From NCBI RefSeq assembly GCF_000006565.2, contig NC_031473.1:1965441-2029440 (forward strand): a stretch of DNA of 64,000 nt. The letters run 5' to 3'. Origin of the DNA: Toxoplasma gondii ME49 (lineage: Eukaryota > Apicomplexa > Conoidasida > Eucoccidiorida > Sarcocystidae). Positions within the stretch are counted from its first letter, which is position 1, and every line of letters starts with the position of its first letter. Position numbers and translations under genes: made by a program. A model generated the notes under the pieces. That model was not told the DNA's origin. It ran no database searches and was given only the letters and a program-made list of their open reading frames with translations. Below are positions 11,801 through 24,636 of this stretch, piece after piece.

Positions 11801-14799
11801 CTCCTGAAAAGAAACACAACCATGTTATACAGAGGAGTTCACATATCACCGTAAGACTGCTAGTTGCTTGGTCTTTGCTGAGCAGGGCCACTCCTGGCGC
11901 GATTTAAGGTGTTCCCTTTTCTCTGTCGAATGCTAATCAATATGCATCGAGCGCCTTCAACAAGCCCACGCTTAAAGCACGGAATGATGCACTGGTATGG
12001 AGCACACCTTCAGGAAGCGCCGTCTTTTCAACAATCTCTTCTGCATTATGCATCACCAGGCAGCCATCAACCTGCCGGAGAGTGATTCATCAGGTGAGGC
12101 CAGCTCCAAAACAGTGAGGTTGTGAGCTCTCCATCCAGCCAAGTAAAATGCACACAACAATATATCTTAACCTGATCAGGACATCCATATCAAGACTTAC
12201 ATGACAACGTACGTCTTTCTCTGTGCGTCTGCATACTGTATGCATAACCTGGATGCACACTGTTGCTTCCTTATGATCAACACACCTGTACAGCCAGCAT
12301 CTTGAAGAATGTTCGAACTTTCAGAACACCCTGGTCTAGATCCCCCTTCTGGGCGACAGCTTGGAGAATCAGAACTGTATGGCTGTCTAGGTCATCTTCT
12401 TCGACTTGGAGCACATTTCTGGCGCACTCAGCTGCCTCGTCCCACCGGCCAAGTAACATCAGAAGTTCACTCTTGTACACTGAGGCCGGCCAGAACCATG
12501 GGTAGTGTTGGAGCGCCTCCTGTAGAGTATCCTGCGCCTAATGAGGAGGTAGAAACAAAAGCTCATATTTATTATTGATAGAAACTGGAAATGTGGCAGC
12601 TTTTACTTTTTTGCAGCAGAATCTTTCATGCATATACGCCGCATGTCTGGAGAAGTATGTGTCATCGAAACCTTCCTGCGGTCAGATGATGACACACCAC
12701 GTCGGCATTGATTGAAGTCTGGGCTCACTTAAAGTGATAAGATCAGCGTGAAGAGGTTTGTCTAAAGTTGCTTCGAGACAAACCGGTATGCCGGTGCGCT
12801 GCCGCTTACGCCCAACCAGCAGTTGTTTAAGATTTGTACTGTGGCCTTGCCCATCAAAGTAGAAGGGGCAGGAATTCTTTTGTCACTGGCCAAAACGCCT
12901 TTGCCACGCGCCCTCTCGAATGATTCTTCGCACTTCAGCGTTGCGTCGTTGCTGGTATCAGCGTGCTGCTTCACGCTAGAGTCTTGTTGAGCCTTATCGG
13001 GAACCCAGATGACTGTTCCATTTCTCAGGTCACAGGATCGAAAAGGACGGTGTCGCCGAAGTTCGATCCACCCCTCTAGCTCATATGACTCCTCGGACGG
13101 AGAAGTAACATCCTTCAAGCACATCAAGGCAGCAACGGGTGCGAACTATACATCCAGGTTGCCCATAAAAAAGCTCATGAAATACGTGTGTGGAGAGCTG
13201 TATCCCCTTCCACAGACAGACAGCGGAATCGTTTATCAAACTGGCATCCCTGCTCACAGCTGCTTGTCGGGTGATTAACGGAGGACTGGTACTTAGCTGA
13301 GGCAGGGGGCTTGAGTTGTTTCTCTGTTGTCAATTGTCAGCAACATTTTGTTTATACTCGAACTAGGACACGTGAGTCGTTCCCACGCAGCACTCAACAC
13401 ACGAGTACCAGTGGACGGGTGAACGCGTAGCGCCTTTTTTATTGGTTCAGCCACAGCGAGTGTTTCATCATTCGCGTGTCGCCTCTGTCGTCCGCGGCAT
13501 CAGACATTTTCTTCTGGTGCCATCAATCATTTGGCCAGTTCTGCATTGTTGGACATTCCAGCTCCTATTCAAGAGATCGATCACGAACCCATGCGTATAC
13601 AGAGTCCGATACTGGGTTGACGCACGCGGTGCATGCTTCATTGCCCACAACGATCGCTCGGAGATAGACACTGGCAACTCTTCTTGTGGGAATGATGCGA
13701 GTGAGAGCTACCTAATCACCAACCTGGTATATACGATGCCACTGCTTAGTTCAGCCATTTCCACCCAAAGTCGGAGCCTCCTCTGTTACCGTCACTCTGG
13801 CCAAGTTCCAGAGCAGACACAGTTTGATCCATTTTCTAAGAAAGGCGAATTACAGCAGCAAGACTATGCTTACGGTGAGAAGGGACGAAGCTGCCTCTAG
13901 CTCCCCCACCAACAGAAAGAAGCGCGCGGCAAGGAGGAGTGCGTCATCATTGGCAGTAACTTTCTCCGCAAGTACCCTGTTTCTTAATTCATCCACCCTT
14001 GAGTCTCTGAGGCAGAGCCGACGCAACAGATAGAGAACATTGACAATTTTTCCGTGTTTTTGTCCGCGAAAACAATGAGCTTCACTTGATCGGTATCCTG
14101 TGGAGCATACCTTTCTACACATTTCGTAGTACAGTGATCAATGGGGAAAGGCGATAAAGAGTAAGAAGCGAAACCGACCGATAAAGCACACAAGCACGAT
14201 ATCAACAAGGTCGCCTCTGTCGTTCCGGTGAGCGCTGTCATGCAGAGGAACGATTTGTGGGAGGATCTGGACAACACAGGCAGCGTGCGAAGCTGAACAG
14301 CCTAAATGCACATCAATATAAGATATTCTTTCAGCGTAGCAGCGGTAACGGCGTGATCGTCTAGATATATTGCTACTGAGTCATCAAATTGTCTACGTTC
14401 AGTATCGGCAGGCGGGACATTCTTCTTTGGTAGGCGGCGTCCGAGAGCCACAGCGAAGTGTCAAGAAGCATATGAAGCAACCCCGTAACGCGTATTCTAA
14501 TTGTCGTATTACATATTGTACCTGGATTCATCACATGCCGGCCGTATGCTATAATGATGAAGAGCTGACGCAGCTGGGAAGGCGACTTTCTTGTTGTTGA
14601 GGAGACTTTGGAATTTTTGCTCCGCTTCTGCAATGCTCCCTTCTTCCGCCAAAGCGAAAGAGTGCCAAAAGAGAAGCTTTCCACTGAACCTCACGGTGAG
14701 TTCTCGCATGCAAAGCCGTTGCATTCGACGATACTGGTGCCTTTGTGCAAGGAAGTACAGCACCTCTAACAGCGGTGCCTCTGACAAAATATCACTCAT
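2869..14799 (-). CDS. IFT139: Intraflagellar transport protein 139 (TTC21-type TPR protein)
   Basis: TPR solenoid subunit of the IFT-A complex, which drives retrograde transport in cilia and flagella. Fourteen exons join in phase: 14799-14522, 14006-13874, 13112-12810, 12537-12286, 11803-11441, 10695-10418, 9896-9746, 9458-9128, 8357-7704, 7213-6916, 6129-5801, 5181-4911, 4310-3482, 3051-2869. The product is 1550 aa against about 1316 in human. Recognition rests on collinear family landmarks over the whole length: an N-terminal ALYFAG-like helix (DALLLAARFFLLVG), ALAKTHQFERA before a TPR, GTNYCLGI, MVEICLDPGD, and the terminal DKARRDLRP stop. Exon 13 adds a Ser-rich stretch (about residues 1250-1310) not usual in the family. 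The ATG at 14799 was chosen because family similarity begins there. Exon 3 could instead start at 13091, which also keeps phase. In coccidians only microgametes build flagella, so stage-restricted expression is likely. Confidence 0.93.
3438..3454. repeat. TA microsatellite, IFT139 last intron
   Basis: TA run in the final IFT139 intron, about 30 bases downstream (minus-strand sense) of the exon 13 donor. Confidence 0.85.
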
Positions 14800-17700
14800 T
14801 GTGCGCACAGTGCCTTTTGCAGACCCGTCGCCAAAAGCAGACTACAATGTACGGGAAGGTATACTTCTCAGATTGTATGTTCACCATTTGACCCCCGGCA
14901 CAAGCCGTTATAACCATCCACTGGCATGCTACTACGCAACGCACGATTCGCTGGAAAGGACTAACGAGGGCGCTAAAACACAGGCTGACTAGTATTGTAC
15001 AAACCCCCGCCCACTGGGCTCAATGTCGCGTGCTGACCTGAAGCCTGTGTAATATGAAGCTTCTGGCAACTGGGATTCACATGACTTTTACTGAATCCTA
15101 ATGTTAAGCGCCCTTGCGTCGAGGAGACTTTCGTTACCGGCAGAAAAGTCGTTTGAAGCAGAGGCTGTTTGTTCGACAAGTAACAGCTATCAAGCTTTAC
15201 GAATTCCTCATCGAGCGCATCGGGATAACCAGGAGGAATAAATCAAAATAACCCTACCAGTTTGCACGAACTAATACCGTGATGCGTCGATGGAAAACGC
15301 GGCACTCCAAGAGGGCTTCACGTTTTCTCCTCTTGAGCTGGTCCTCTCTGGAACTCTTGCTGTTAGCGGCATAAGGCGCGCGTTGAGAGGGGTTAAAACG
15401 ATACATTCAGACAAAAGTCTAACAATGCAACCCGTCTGCAGATACGAAAATGCACACCTGCAGCCCTTGTTCTTTTCGTTTCGCCCTCTATGCCACCGTC
15501 ATCTATGGCACCGTCCGCCTACTGGATATCAAAGGCTGCGCAGAAACCGACTATCGATCATTACGGTTCAACACACTGTAACCACACTAAATTCCAGGGT
15601 GCTTGTCGAAAGAAGGCCAGTCATTTCTGGGGTGATATGCAGACGGCAGCTGTAGGAGAAAGACATTTCCGATTAGCTAACTCACACGGATGCGTGTCTG
15701 CGCCCAGCAGCGAAGGCAGATGCTGTTGCCGTGCATTCGACGGTAAGTACCGTGGCAATGCAAGATGAAGGCCACCGCTTGATTCCACGGTTCATCGTCC
15801 GAAAAGCGACACAAAAACGAGGACAACCTTGATGATTCATCGCTTGTCTCGGCATAAAGGATGCTCTTTGGGTTTAGGTTTCAACTACAGTTTCTCCTTT
15901 CGCATGCAGTGACCTAGTTACACATCGCATGCTCCAGAACCTGACAGGTTTCCCGCGCAGTCACTTCGGTGCACAGGTCGGGGGCAGCCGCGGAGCGCTG
16001 ATGCCACGCCTTACGCAGCCCTTGTGTTTTATTTATAGTAACCATCATAAGCACGGTCGTCGCACTACCAAACTCTATCAGCGTTATCATCTCTTGCCAC
16101 CTTTAATCCTTTTTCACAGTTTGCTTCAGCGGCGTTTTTTGTACTTCTGCTCACGTCATTCGTCTGCCAAAGTCGGTTGGTGTAGGCCATGCCAGCAGAT
16201 GATCCTTTACACTACTCACAGCACGCCTAAAATTCAGTCCCTCGACGCGCACGAGCACCCTTGTTTTGAGGCAACATTTGATCTCTGCTTAGTTCGTGAG
16301 TCTTACTAGTCTGCGCAGGAATGCCAGCACAAGAGCTCAGAGAGACTGCGGGCGATGGAAGTTTATCACACGTGAACTCCGCGCTACAGAACAAAACGAG
16401 CTGCCCTATCCAGGACGGCCGCTTTTTGGATACCATAAAGTATCAGATATATAACCGGTATGAAGGGTTGCCACGAATGCTCTACTAACTTCGGTGAACA
16501 AATGAAGTGCTGCGGTCACACCGTTACGATCAAATGTGACCCAGACCTACGCGGTGACAGGTGAAGCTACACATTGTTTTTCAGTGCTTGGTAAAGGTGC
16601 ATTCGTATGCATGTTGGTGTTTTCTCGTCCGAATATGCCCTCTGAATAAATATCTTGTTGCTCTTGGGGATGCCACTGTTGCTTCGCTTTGTAGACATCC
16701 GCGGTCTATATGCAGCTTAGTCTTGAATGCACTTTGCTTTACGCCCAATGTTATTTATTCTATTGATACCATAAACGAACGCCTCTATTTCGTCTTTGTA
16801 TATGGATGTTTATCCAATGTGTGTTTCATTCGTTCAATACGAAAACTAAAACTATTTGTGTCTCTTCCCCCAATTCATTCTGCCACACCTGCTGAATCTG
16901 CTGTAGATTTGTGCTGACTCAACCGAGCCGATCGGCTTCTATTCTAAAACGTGCGTTCGCTGCATCCGAGATGATGTGCGATAGGAGAGTGTACACCTTT
17001 ACGCATTTATGGGTGGCCGTGCACACCCAGAATCCACAGATCTGGATCCGGTTCTGATCACTTCGCTTTCAGCCCTTTCGCCAAAAGCAAAGGTGTGCTA
17101 TCACTTTTCAAATCCGAGACAAAGCCATTATGGATGCATGCAAGTTGCTTAGAGTAGGCTTGCCACAGTTTCCCCTCAACTGTTGATGATCGCCGACAAG
17201 CGACTACACTGTACGCAGCCATCGCGACTCAGAGCTTTCTTTGCACAAGACTAGGGCTAAGAATGTATTTACTTGTACCAATTAGAATGAGAAGTGCGTT
17301 AGGATTTTTGTATGATTGCCTGGAATGAAGCATCATTAAGAGGTTTCTTCCAGTACCTCAAGGACAGCACGAGCTCTGCTCTTATCCTGCCGTTGTCCGC
17401 TCTCAGCGAAACGTGTCTGACTGGTTTCCGATCTCACGTTGGTCCCTCCGTTTGTTACAATTTGGCTCACTGGCATATCCTGCTTCCCCCCACAACCGCA
17501 ACCAAAGCACAATACAGATCACCAGAGTTTCTTTGACCATTATCGTCACTGCAGTACTAGGCTTCACGCATCAGCACATTTGTTACGACATAGACTCGAA
17601 CTGGGGGGCTGCGGCATGCATAAACTGTTGTGATGCCGAGTCTTCAGAGTGCATACAATAGTGAGGTCATTTTTCGGAGAAATGACGAATCTATAGTCTT

Positions 17701-18929
17701 TGAAGGTCGATGACGGGTACGTTTTGAGGCACCTGTAGCAATGATAGACGCGTTTGCCACCTACAAATCTTCTCCCGTTTGCCCCACAGAAGCGGCTTCC
17801 GCTGTGTTCATGTACCATGCCGGAGGCAGCCAGCTGAGAAATAATCCAAGGAAGCAGTGACAGCTCTCTTTCGCCTCTGGAAATATCAAAGCCTTGAACG
17901 GCGCGCATGCTTCTTTCAACTCTCAGGCGAAAGACAGGTGACTACGTACACGCGCGTTGCTATGCTCCGTCCACCGGCGGAGATACGCACAGTTGCCCCC
18001 CCACTCACCTACGCGTTTATTCAATACGGCCTATTGTCTGAGGGAACGATCGAACTATCCCTATCTGCTGTACTTAACGTATGGTTCCTGCGGATTTCTT
18101 TGCGACTGGACACAGCCGATACACGAGAACCGGGTTGTTGTTCACCATGGTAATCTGAGAAGTTGAGTTGGTCGTTCAGCTGTTCAATCTGGCTGCTCTG
18201 ATACATCTGTGTCGAAACCGGTCGGAGTGTCGCATTGGGTCCGGCACTTGGCCACCAAGTGTCTGGTGATGCGTGTGGCTGGAACATCACCACACTTGCA
18301 TAGAAAGACACGGAAGGTAATTGGCTTCCTACACCTCCCCGAAGCTGTCTCATGACGATCCGCTTTGTCTTCACTGATTGTTGTCTCGTCAAAGGAGCTG
18401 GAATTAACCTTCATTTAGTTACAGTTTTGAATACAATAATTCACAAGCAACCCTGACGAGCACTGTGTCGACCATTCTGCAGCTGCATATGTTGCTTATC
18501 GAATAACTGCTACCAACACCGTGTTTGGCAGTCTTTGCCTTTGTGCTTTCTGAAGGAATTCTAATCACTCAAAGACTTGAATGGACAACGCTCCAGATAT
18601 TTCTGTGTTGACAGACTGTTTCCTTGAGTATGCTGAATGGAGTGAACTGGTTCATACTTATCTCACTCTATCGTCGTTAGTTCATTAACCTGGCAGAAAC
18701 GGAAGTCCTGCATCATCGTTAGTTCCTCCTTTGTCACTGCCGAATTTGCTTCCAGTTGTTACTGCGCATTGAATAATCGAATGCATCTGTACGTGCCCCC
18801 ATGACTTGGGTTGTTGCACGTCTTTATTATATTAGTCCTGGAGCAACAGCAGCCTAGCGCTGAATCCGTTCGATTTCACCTGCCATTACCACAGCTGACT
18901 CTCGTGTAATTGTTGGTGGTCTTTAAAAA
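14800..18929. other. Divergent intergenic region, IFT139 / coiled-coil gene
   Basis: About 4.1 kb between the start codons of two head-to-head genes. It must contain two promoters and 5' UTRs. The open frames (for example 15290-15655, 16561-16917, 17857-18153) show no domain, no exon chain and often no ATG. I found no tRNA, repeat array or transposon remnant. A non-coding RNA or a small unrecognised exon cannot be excluded. Confidence 0.6.
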
Positions 18930-21900
18930 ATGAGGCGTGCCAGTCGAGCGACGGTGGCAGTCGAGAGGCTCCGCGACCTAGCCCAGATCCAGCTATTCAG
19001 TAGCCTTCAAGAGAAGAATTTTGATGCTGCTATTCAGCAAAATTTAATAAATGAACCGCCGGAGCAGACACGGTTCCGGCGGCGAAAACCACTGTTGGCC
19101 ATGCATATCCCGAGTAAACTTCAGACATCTACGTCAGCCAAAGACCTCAGAGGGCAACAGGGAGGCTTCACTCCGGCTTTCCTCACCCAGACGGATGAAG
19201 GGACAACAGAAGAAGTGCCGTCTCTACGACATGCTACGGTGGCAAGACGCCATGTTCGAAACACTTCTTCAGTTACCATCAGATCATCAGCAAGCCAAGG
19301 AAGTCTCTCCTCATCTGCCAGCAGCACGTTTGATAGGGGCTACAGAAAAGGAGTGAGAAAGACAAAACTCGACAGGAGTATTGAGGAGATGAAAGCAAAG
19401 CTGGAGATGCTCAAAGGTATCACCTTCCCATGCTGGATCTGGCGGAGAGTTGACCCGTCTGCGGCAGGCGTCTATTGTCATATATTGCTACCCCACTGTC
19501 TTCTTCAACTCACGCTCACTAGTAACGGAGTTATTACAAAATTAGTCATCAATCATTGCAGCCACAGAGTTGGAATCTGTGTGTAGATATCTCTCATCTG
19601 TCGTGTCAACGCCATTCCTACGCTGCGCACTGTGTAAGAGCACCTCACGCAAAAACAAAAAAAAGTGAGGTTTTCGCCGTAGGCAGCCGGAAGTGCACGC
19701 CGCGTCCGACTTCTAGCTGACTAATCGTTGAGCAAATACGGTTATTTGATTCTTCCCGCGTTTCTCAAACTTGTTTCTGAATCGGTTGGAAATAGGCTCT
19801 CTATAGATTTGTGGCGTTGTTCACTCCGACCCCAGCCCAAAAGTAAAAACTGATTTCTATGTCTGCTTCCGTGAAAAACAATCAATGGCGGCAGGTCTGT
19901 CGTTTAAGCCCTGGCATGCCATTTAATGCTGGACCACCATGCATATCGTGTCCCACAAACCGGACACCAGCGTTATCTCTCTCCAATGCCACTGCGCAGC
20001 TGGGGAATCATTTGCTTTCCTCGTGTCTGTCAAGGAGCGGGAGTTTGACAACGTCCAACGATTGCTTACTCAGACGAAGGCTGATTTCCTTGATCGCATG
20101 GATATCTGCAATAAACACAGAGAGGTTCTAGAGGCTCGGCATGCCCGGTTCAAGCAGGTGTGTGTCAGGCTCTAGTGTAAGAATGGTCCGCAATTCATCA
20201 ACAGAAGAGGTAGAAACCATTCCTGGGGATGCTTGCCAGCAGACACGCTACAGTTCGCTCGCCATCCAACAAACTGAAGGGAAAGACTGTCTGCTGGAGA
20301 GGTTCTGTTGACGTGTCACGATGGTTCATCAGACAACATACAAGCAACTAGTGACTAGAAACCGATGACCTGTGAGGACGCCAGAAACAGGTTAAATACT
20401 GAAGCTTTGCCTATAGGTGTGGATTACCTGTCGGTTTTTCTTCGTTCAGCTGATTTTGGCTCGTAGCCGGCTTCTACAGAGAAATATTGAGAAAGCACAG
20501 GCCAGCTCGAAAATATCCAAAACGAACATGTTGACCATTCAGCAAGCAGAAGAAAAAATCGCTTTCTTGAGTGCTAAAGCTGCCCAGATGGAGGTCCACT
20601 GTCGTCAGGTTGAACAAGCGGCAACGAAGCTGGACCCCCTGAAGTGAGTCGATTGGAGAATATTGTTTTTCAAGGGTGATAGCAACGAGGAGCACAGCGC
20701 CGCCGGAAACTCGCCACGTTCGTTCTACTGAAACGGCGGAGAGTCAGAGCAGAGAAGGCGCCTCCGGCATTATCTGAGGCCCTCCAAGTGACGAATACAT
20801 TTTCACCAGATTTGCAACAAGACACAGTCTGGCTGCTGGCTTGTTTCGCAGCCTTTATCATCTTGAAAAAACCCCAGAAACATCGCTAACCCGTCCTGTT
20901 CTACTGATGTCATACCCGATAGAAACACAGTGCTGAACACACAAATTGGAAAAATAAAGAACGGCCTCACTCTTTCTGCTGCGTCGGAACGACTTTGTGC
21001 TGGCAGAAAGTACATTGAAGCCGTGTCAGAGCTCTCGCGAGAGACAGTTGAAGTCTCAGCAGAGAGCTTGATGAGAAGAATGGTAACGCTTCAGAGTACC
21101 AACGACGAGCTGAAGAGACAGCTGAGCGACGCAGTCGGTGAGTGCAGCTTGTTCACCCTGTTCACAAACGTTTATCGACTCGGTAACCCCATTCTGGCTT
21201 GGTATTACGCTGGTTTTTCAACAATGCATCTTTTGGCTCGAGTCATCTAGGGATACATCTGCGTTGCACCAGCTGTTCTTCGGTACAGTTCTACATGGGA
21301 ATCGAGAGTCAGTTTTTTCACTATTCAGACCATCACGAATAATGCCTTGTCCAAACGTGTATGACAAGCTCCAAGACTGAATGCACTCTTGGATGCACTT
21401 GGGGAAAAAACTCACAATCATTCATGCCGCTAGGAAAGAGACGTAGACTTCGTCTCTTGTTTATTTCCTCGTGTCTTGTGTTCGGTCACGCTTAGATCGG
21501 CTAGAGCAGGGACGCCTCGAGTGCAAGGCCCGCCAGGTAGAAGCCGCGAACGCTCTCCTGCACCTGGCATCCCGATCAAGTCCGTAATTCGGCTGGTCCT
21601 CCAAAACACACTTCTTTTTCCTCGTTCAACGCCTCGAAAACTTCAAGGAGTTGTTAATTCCGTGTTACCAGGATAGCCCTACTATCTGAAGGCGGGATGA
21701 ACTTTTCTTGTAAACCTGTTGCATATCATATAGTGCGCCTGCACACCTGGACAAGTTGTTAAACGGAGGCGCGTCCTCGCATAACAGTATCAGGATTTTG
21801 AGGTGGTGCTAGTGTTTGAGTTGTCGTCGGAAGAGTTAGAACCATCCCCCCGCCAACTCGGAACGTCTGCAGAGCGGAAAAGAGTAGGTAGTCTTCCGTG

Positions 21901-24636
21901 GCATGCCTCCGACTAATGCAAGGCATAGTGGCCAGGGAGCCTGCATGTTACCTGAATAGAGTAAAAACCTTCAGGAACCTGTAACGTTTTGTATGAACGA
22001 GGCAGCATGGGGCACCATACTGTATATGCAGGATGGCCGTCATCCTGTTGGCGTGGATCCTCCTGTGCTAGGCGAACTACAAAACGAACTGGACGGCCTC
22101 CGGCTAAGTCAGCAAGAGCTTGAACAATCACTGGCTTCTGAAACAGAGAAGGCCTCAACTGATACAGCTGCAATCGGAGCCATCTGCGCTACTGTTCAAG
22201 TATTGCACACGGTGCGAACGACAAAAAACGACTCTACACAGCATTGGTGCACATGAAAATGGCTTTGTCCAGCCATTGATGCGGAAAGCAGCACACAGTG
22301 GATCTTGCACCAGCGGTCCAGTCACGGTAGTCTACCATCGAGACTCTTTCCAGGCACCGAAGCACTGACACGCCTTCGTGCTGTACATGAAACTCTAGGC
22401 GAGTCGTTTGAATGGCTAGAGATAATGTTACCCACCTTTGGATGTCTAACAGTGTTGCATACGGTGTGGCGTTCCAGGCACCGAAAGACAGACAGGAGTA
22501 TCCCTATGACATGGCAGAATATGACTTGGAGCTTGATTAATTTCACACGACGCTCTGAGGGCCTCAGTTCTGAGGGGCATGTGCGAAGCAGCAGCTTATC
22601 AGTGGTGCATGAACTGTCTGCAATTCGGTCAACAACTTACCAACGACGCCAGCGTTCTATCAGTCCACGACACGACACAACGGGCTGCCCATTACCCCAA
22701 AAAACAATTGGCAAAACCCGTGAGCGGCTGTGAAAACACAAACAGCGCCCACGGCTTAACAGTGGCAACTGTCAGGGACGACGGCAACTGCCCGTGTCTC
22801 CTTGGCTGTGCTTTCAGCGTCTCCACCAATCACACTTCGCGCCGAAGGGATACATTAAGGAGGATCCGAGCCCAATCTCCTCTAGCCCGAAGGACACCGC
22901 GTTGTCCCACGCTCGGTTCCTTGATATTCAGCAAGCGACAGAGTACTTAAAACAAATAGGAGAGTTGGCGCATAAATACAAAGCTATAATCAAAGAGGCG
23001 GAAGCCGAACGAGACAAGATCAAAAGACGAGGTAAAGCGACACAAGCAGAATGTGTCATCAAACGAATATGCAGCCAGTTTTGATTGTCCTCTATCGTGG
23101 CCCAGGACAGGAACGAGTTACCGTGGCAATGCCTGTGGTGGGACAGTGAATCATGTAGTGAACGATGATAATTCCCATAGCCACATCGGCGACAAGCCTC
23201 CCGAAACCTCTAATCGCGGCAGAAGACACTGCCTATCCGTTTGCTTTACGCGTCGTGTTTCGGTAGAGGTTTGCACCGGAATACTTTTGCCACTTTTTCC
23301 CATCACCCACGTTCCTTTCTATCGAACGCCGGCCAAACGGGAAAACCGTGTCTGGAGAATGCCGTCTCCACTACGAGATTGCCTTTAAGTTGGTTGTCAG
23401 TGTCTCACCTTCCTTGCCTACCGACGTACAGGTCAGCGGCCGGAACTGCCATTCCAAGACCAGTATCTGCCCTGTGGAGGGAATAGAGGGCCAGTTGAGA
23501 CGAGCAAAAGACCGACTCTGGGGGCTACATCCCGATCCGCATCTGCGGCCCCTGGCGGCGGTCCCGGCTGTGCCATGAGTAAAGTGGGTCGGCTGGAAAG
23601 TGTAGCTGCAGACAGCGGCAGGAGCAGTCCTCGAGCTCCGTTGTTCGTGCGTCGGTCGGTACCTGTTGAGGTCGAAGTCCCGTTAGAGGCTGCAGAAGAG
23701 GACGTGGTCGAGCTTGTCGTTATCAAGACGAATGGTGGAAACCATCGGTCGCCTTCACAAGCCAGCAGCAACTCGACGCTCAGCGCTGCAGTGTACCACC
23801 CGTCTGCCAGTGGAAGGCAGCACAACCAGGGGGTTCAGTTCGGTTATTCCTCGCGGCAACAACGAACTCTGCACACTCCAGCGGGATCCAACAAGACAGC
23901 AAAGCTTTTTCACAGTCCAGTGAGCGACAAAACAGGACTAGCGTCTGAGGCGGATAGTGTGTCAAGGCACGCAACCGTGGTTGCTTCTCGCAAGCTCTTT
24001 CCAGCGTCTTGTTCGACGAAGAACTGCAACATAAAACGTAGCACGAGCGCCGATGAGACGTCTCCGGGTAGGTCTTTGTCTTCCCGGTGGGCAACGACAC
24101 GAACGAAGGCCGCCCTCCAACAGCAGAAGAAACGAAACAGCACGGTGTCGCTACCTAAAATCGTCGCTCTTGATTCTTCTGCAGTGGGCAGACGAAGAAG
24201 GCAATCTAGTGCAAGCGAAGCCGACAGGCCATCGCTTCTGGAGCCACCAAAATTGGGGTGTCTAGAAGTTGACCCCGAGAGCCCCAAAGCGCCAAATGCA
24301 GAAGAAGGGGGTGTGACGCTTTCGCAACGAGTCAGGTTCTCCTGCGATATCCTCCCCAGAAACTGGTCCTTCGCGCCTCCAAGCAGTTCGGAGTCAAGCA
24401 GAGGACAACCGCATTTTAGAGCTTTTGGCTTCTCGAAAAAGCTTGCTCAGAGCAGTTGTGCAGCACTACCACCAATCGTTCAAAGATTCGTCGCCCACAC
24501 CGATTCCATATCAGTAGCACGGAGTTGTAGCAGAAAGACTCTGGGAAAGAGCATGAGCAAGAGTTGCACAGAACTGAGAAATATCCAGGGTTTTCGAGCA
24601 ACTGAGGCGGGAGGTCTCATTCAGACAGCAGTGTAA
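18930..24636 (+). CDS. Coiled-coil protein, DUF4200/CCDC42-CFAP73-like, with disordered tail
   Basis: Eight exons: 18930-19416, 20000-20157, 20450-20643, 20923-21137, exon 5 from 21496, exon 6 to 22199, 22818-23031 and 23432-24636. Exons 5 and 6 are ambiguous: 21496-21536 with 22032-22199, or 21496-21579 with 22072-22199; both keep phase and give 893 or 894 aa. Residues 1-150 are basic and Ser-rich. Exons 1-7 encode charged, long-heptad coiled coil with no motif interruptions. The block in exons 2-3 (REFDNVQRLLTQTKADF, then HREVLEARHARF) follows the pattern of DUF4200, found in the axonemal proteins CCDC42, CFAP73 and CFAP100. Exon 8 adds about 400 Ser/Arg-rich residues that look disordered. 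Opposite IFT139 it would fit a flagellar or cytoskeletal role, but that is inference. An unrelated structural coiled coil remains possible. The start is the ATG following aaaaa at 18930; no upstream exon was evident. Confidence 0.78.

Noticed and set aside
15290..15655. 121-codon ATG-initiated plus-strand frame
   Set aside because: No recognisable domain, no matching splice partners, lies in the divergent promoter region; length is within chance for this composition.
16561..16917. 118-codon hydrophobic plus-strand frame that looks membrane-like
   Set aside because: It begins with GTG, not ATG; the Cys/Phe/Leu-rich composition follows from local T-richness and no exon chain was found.
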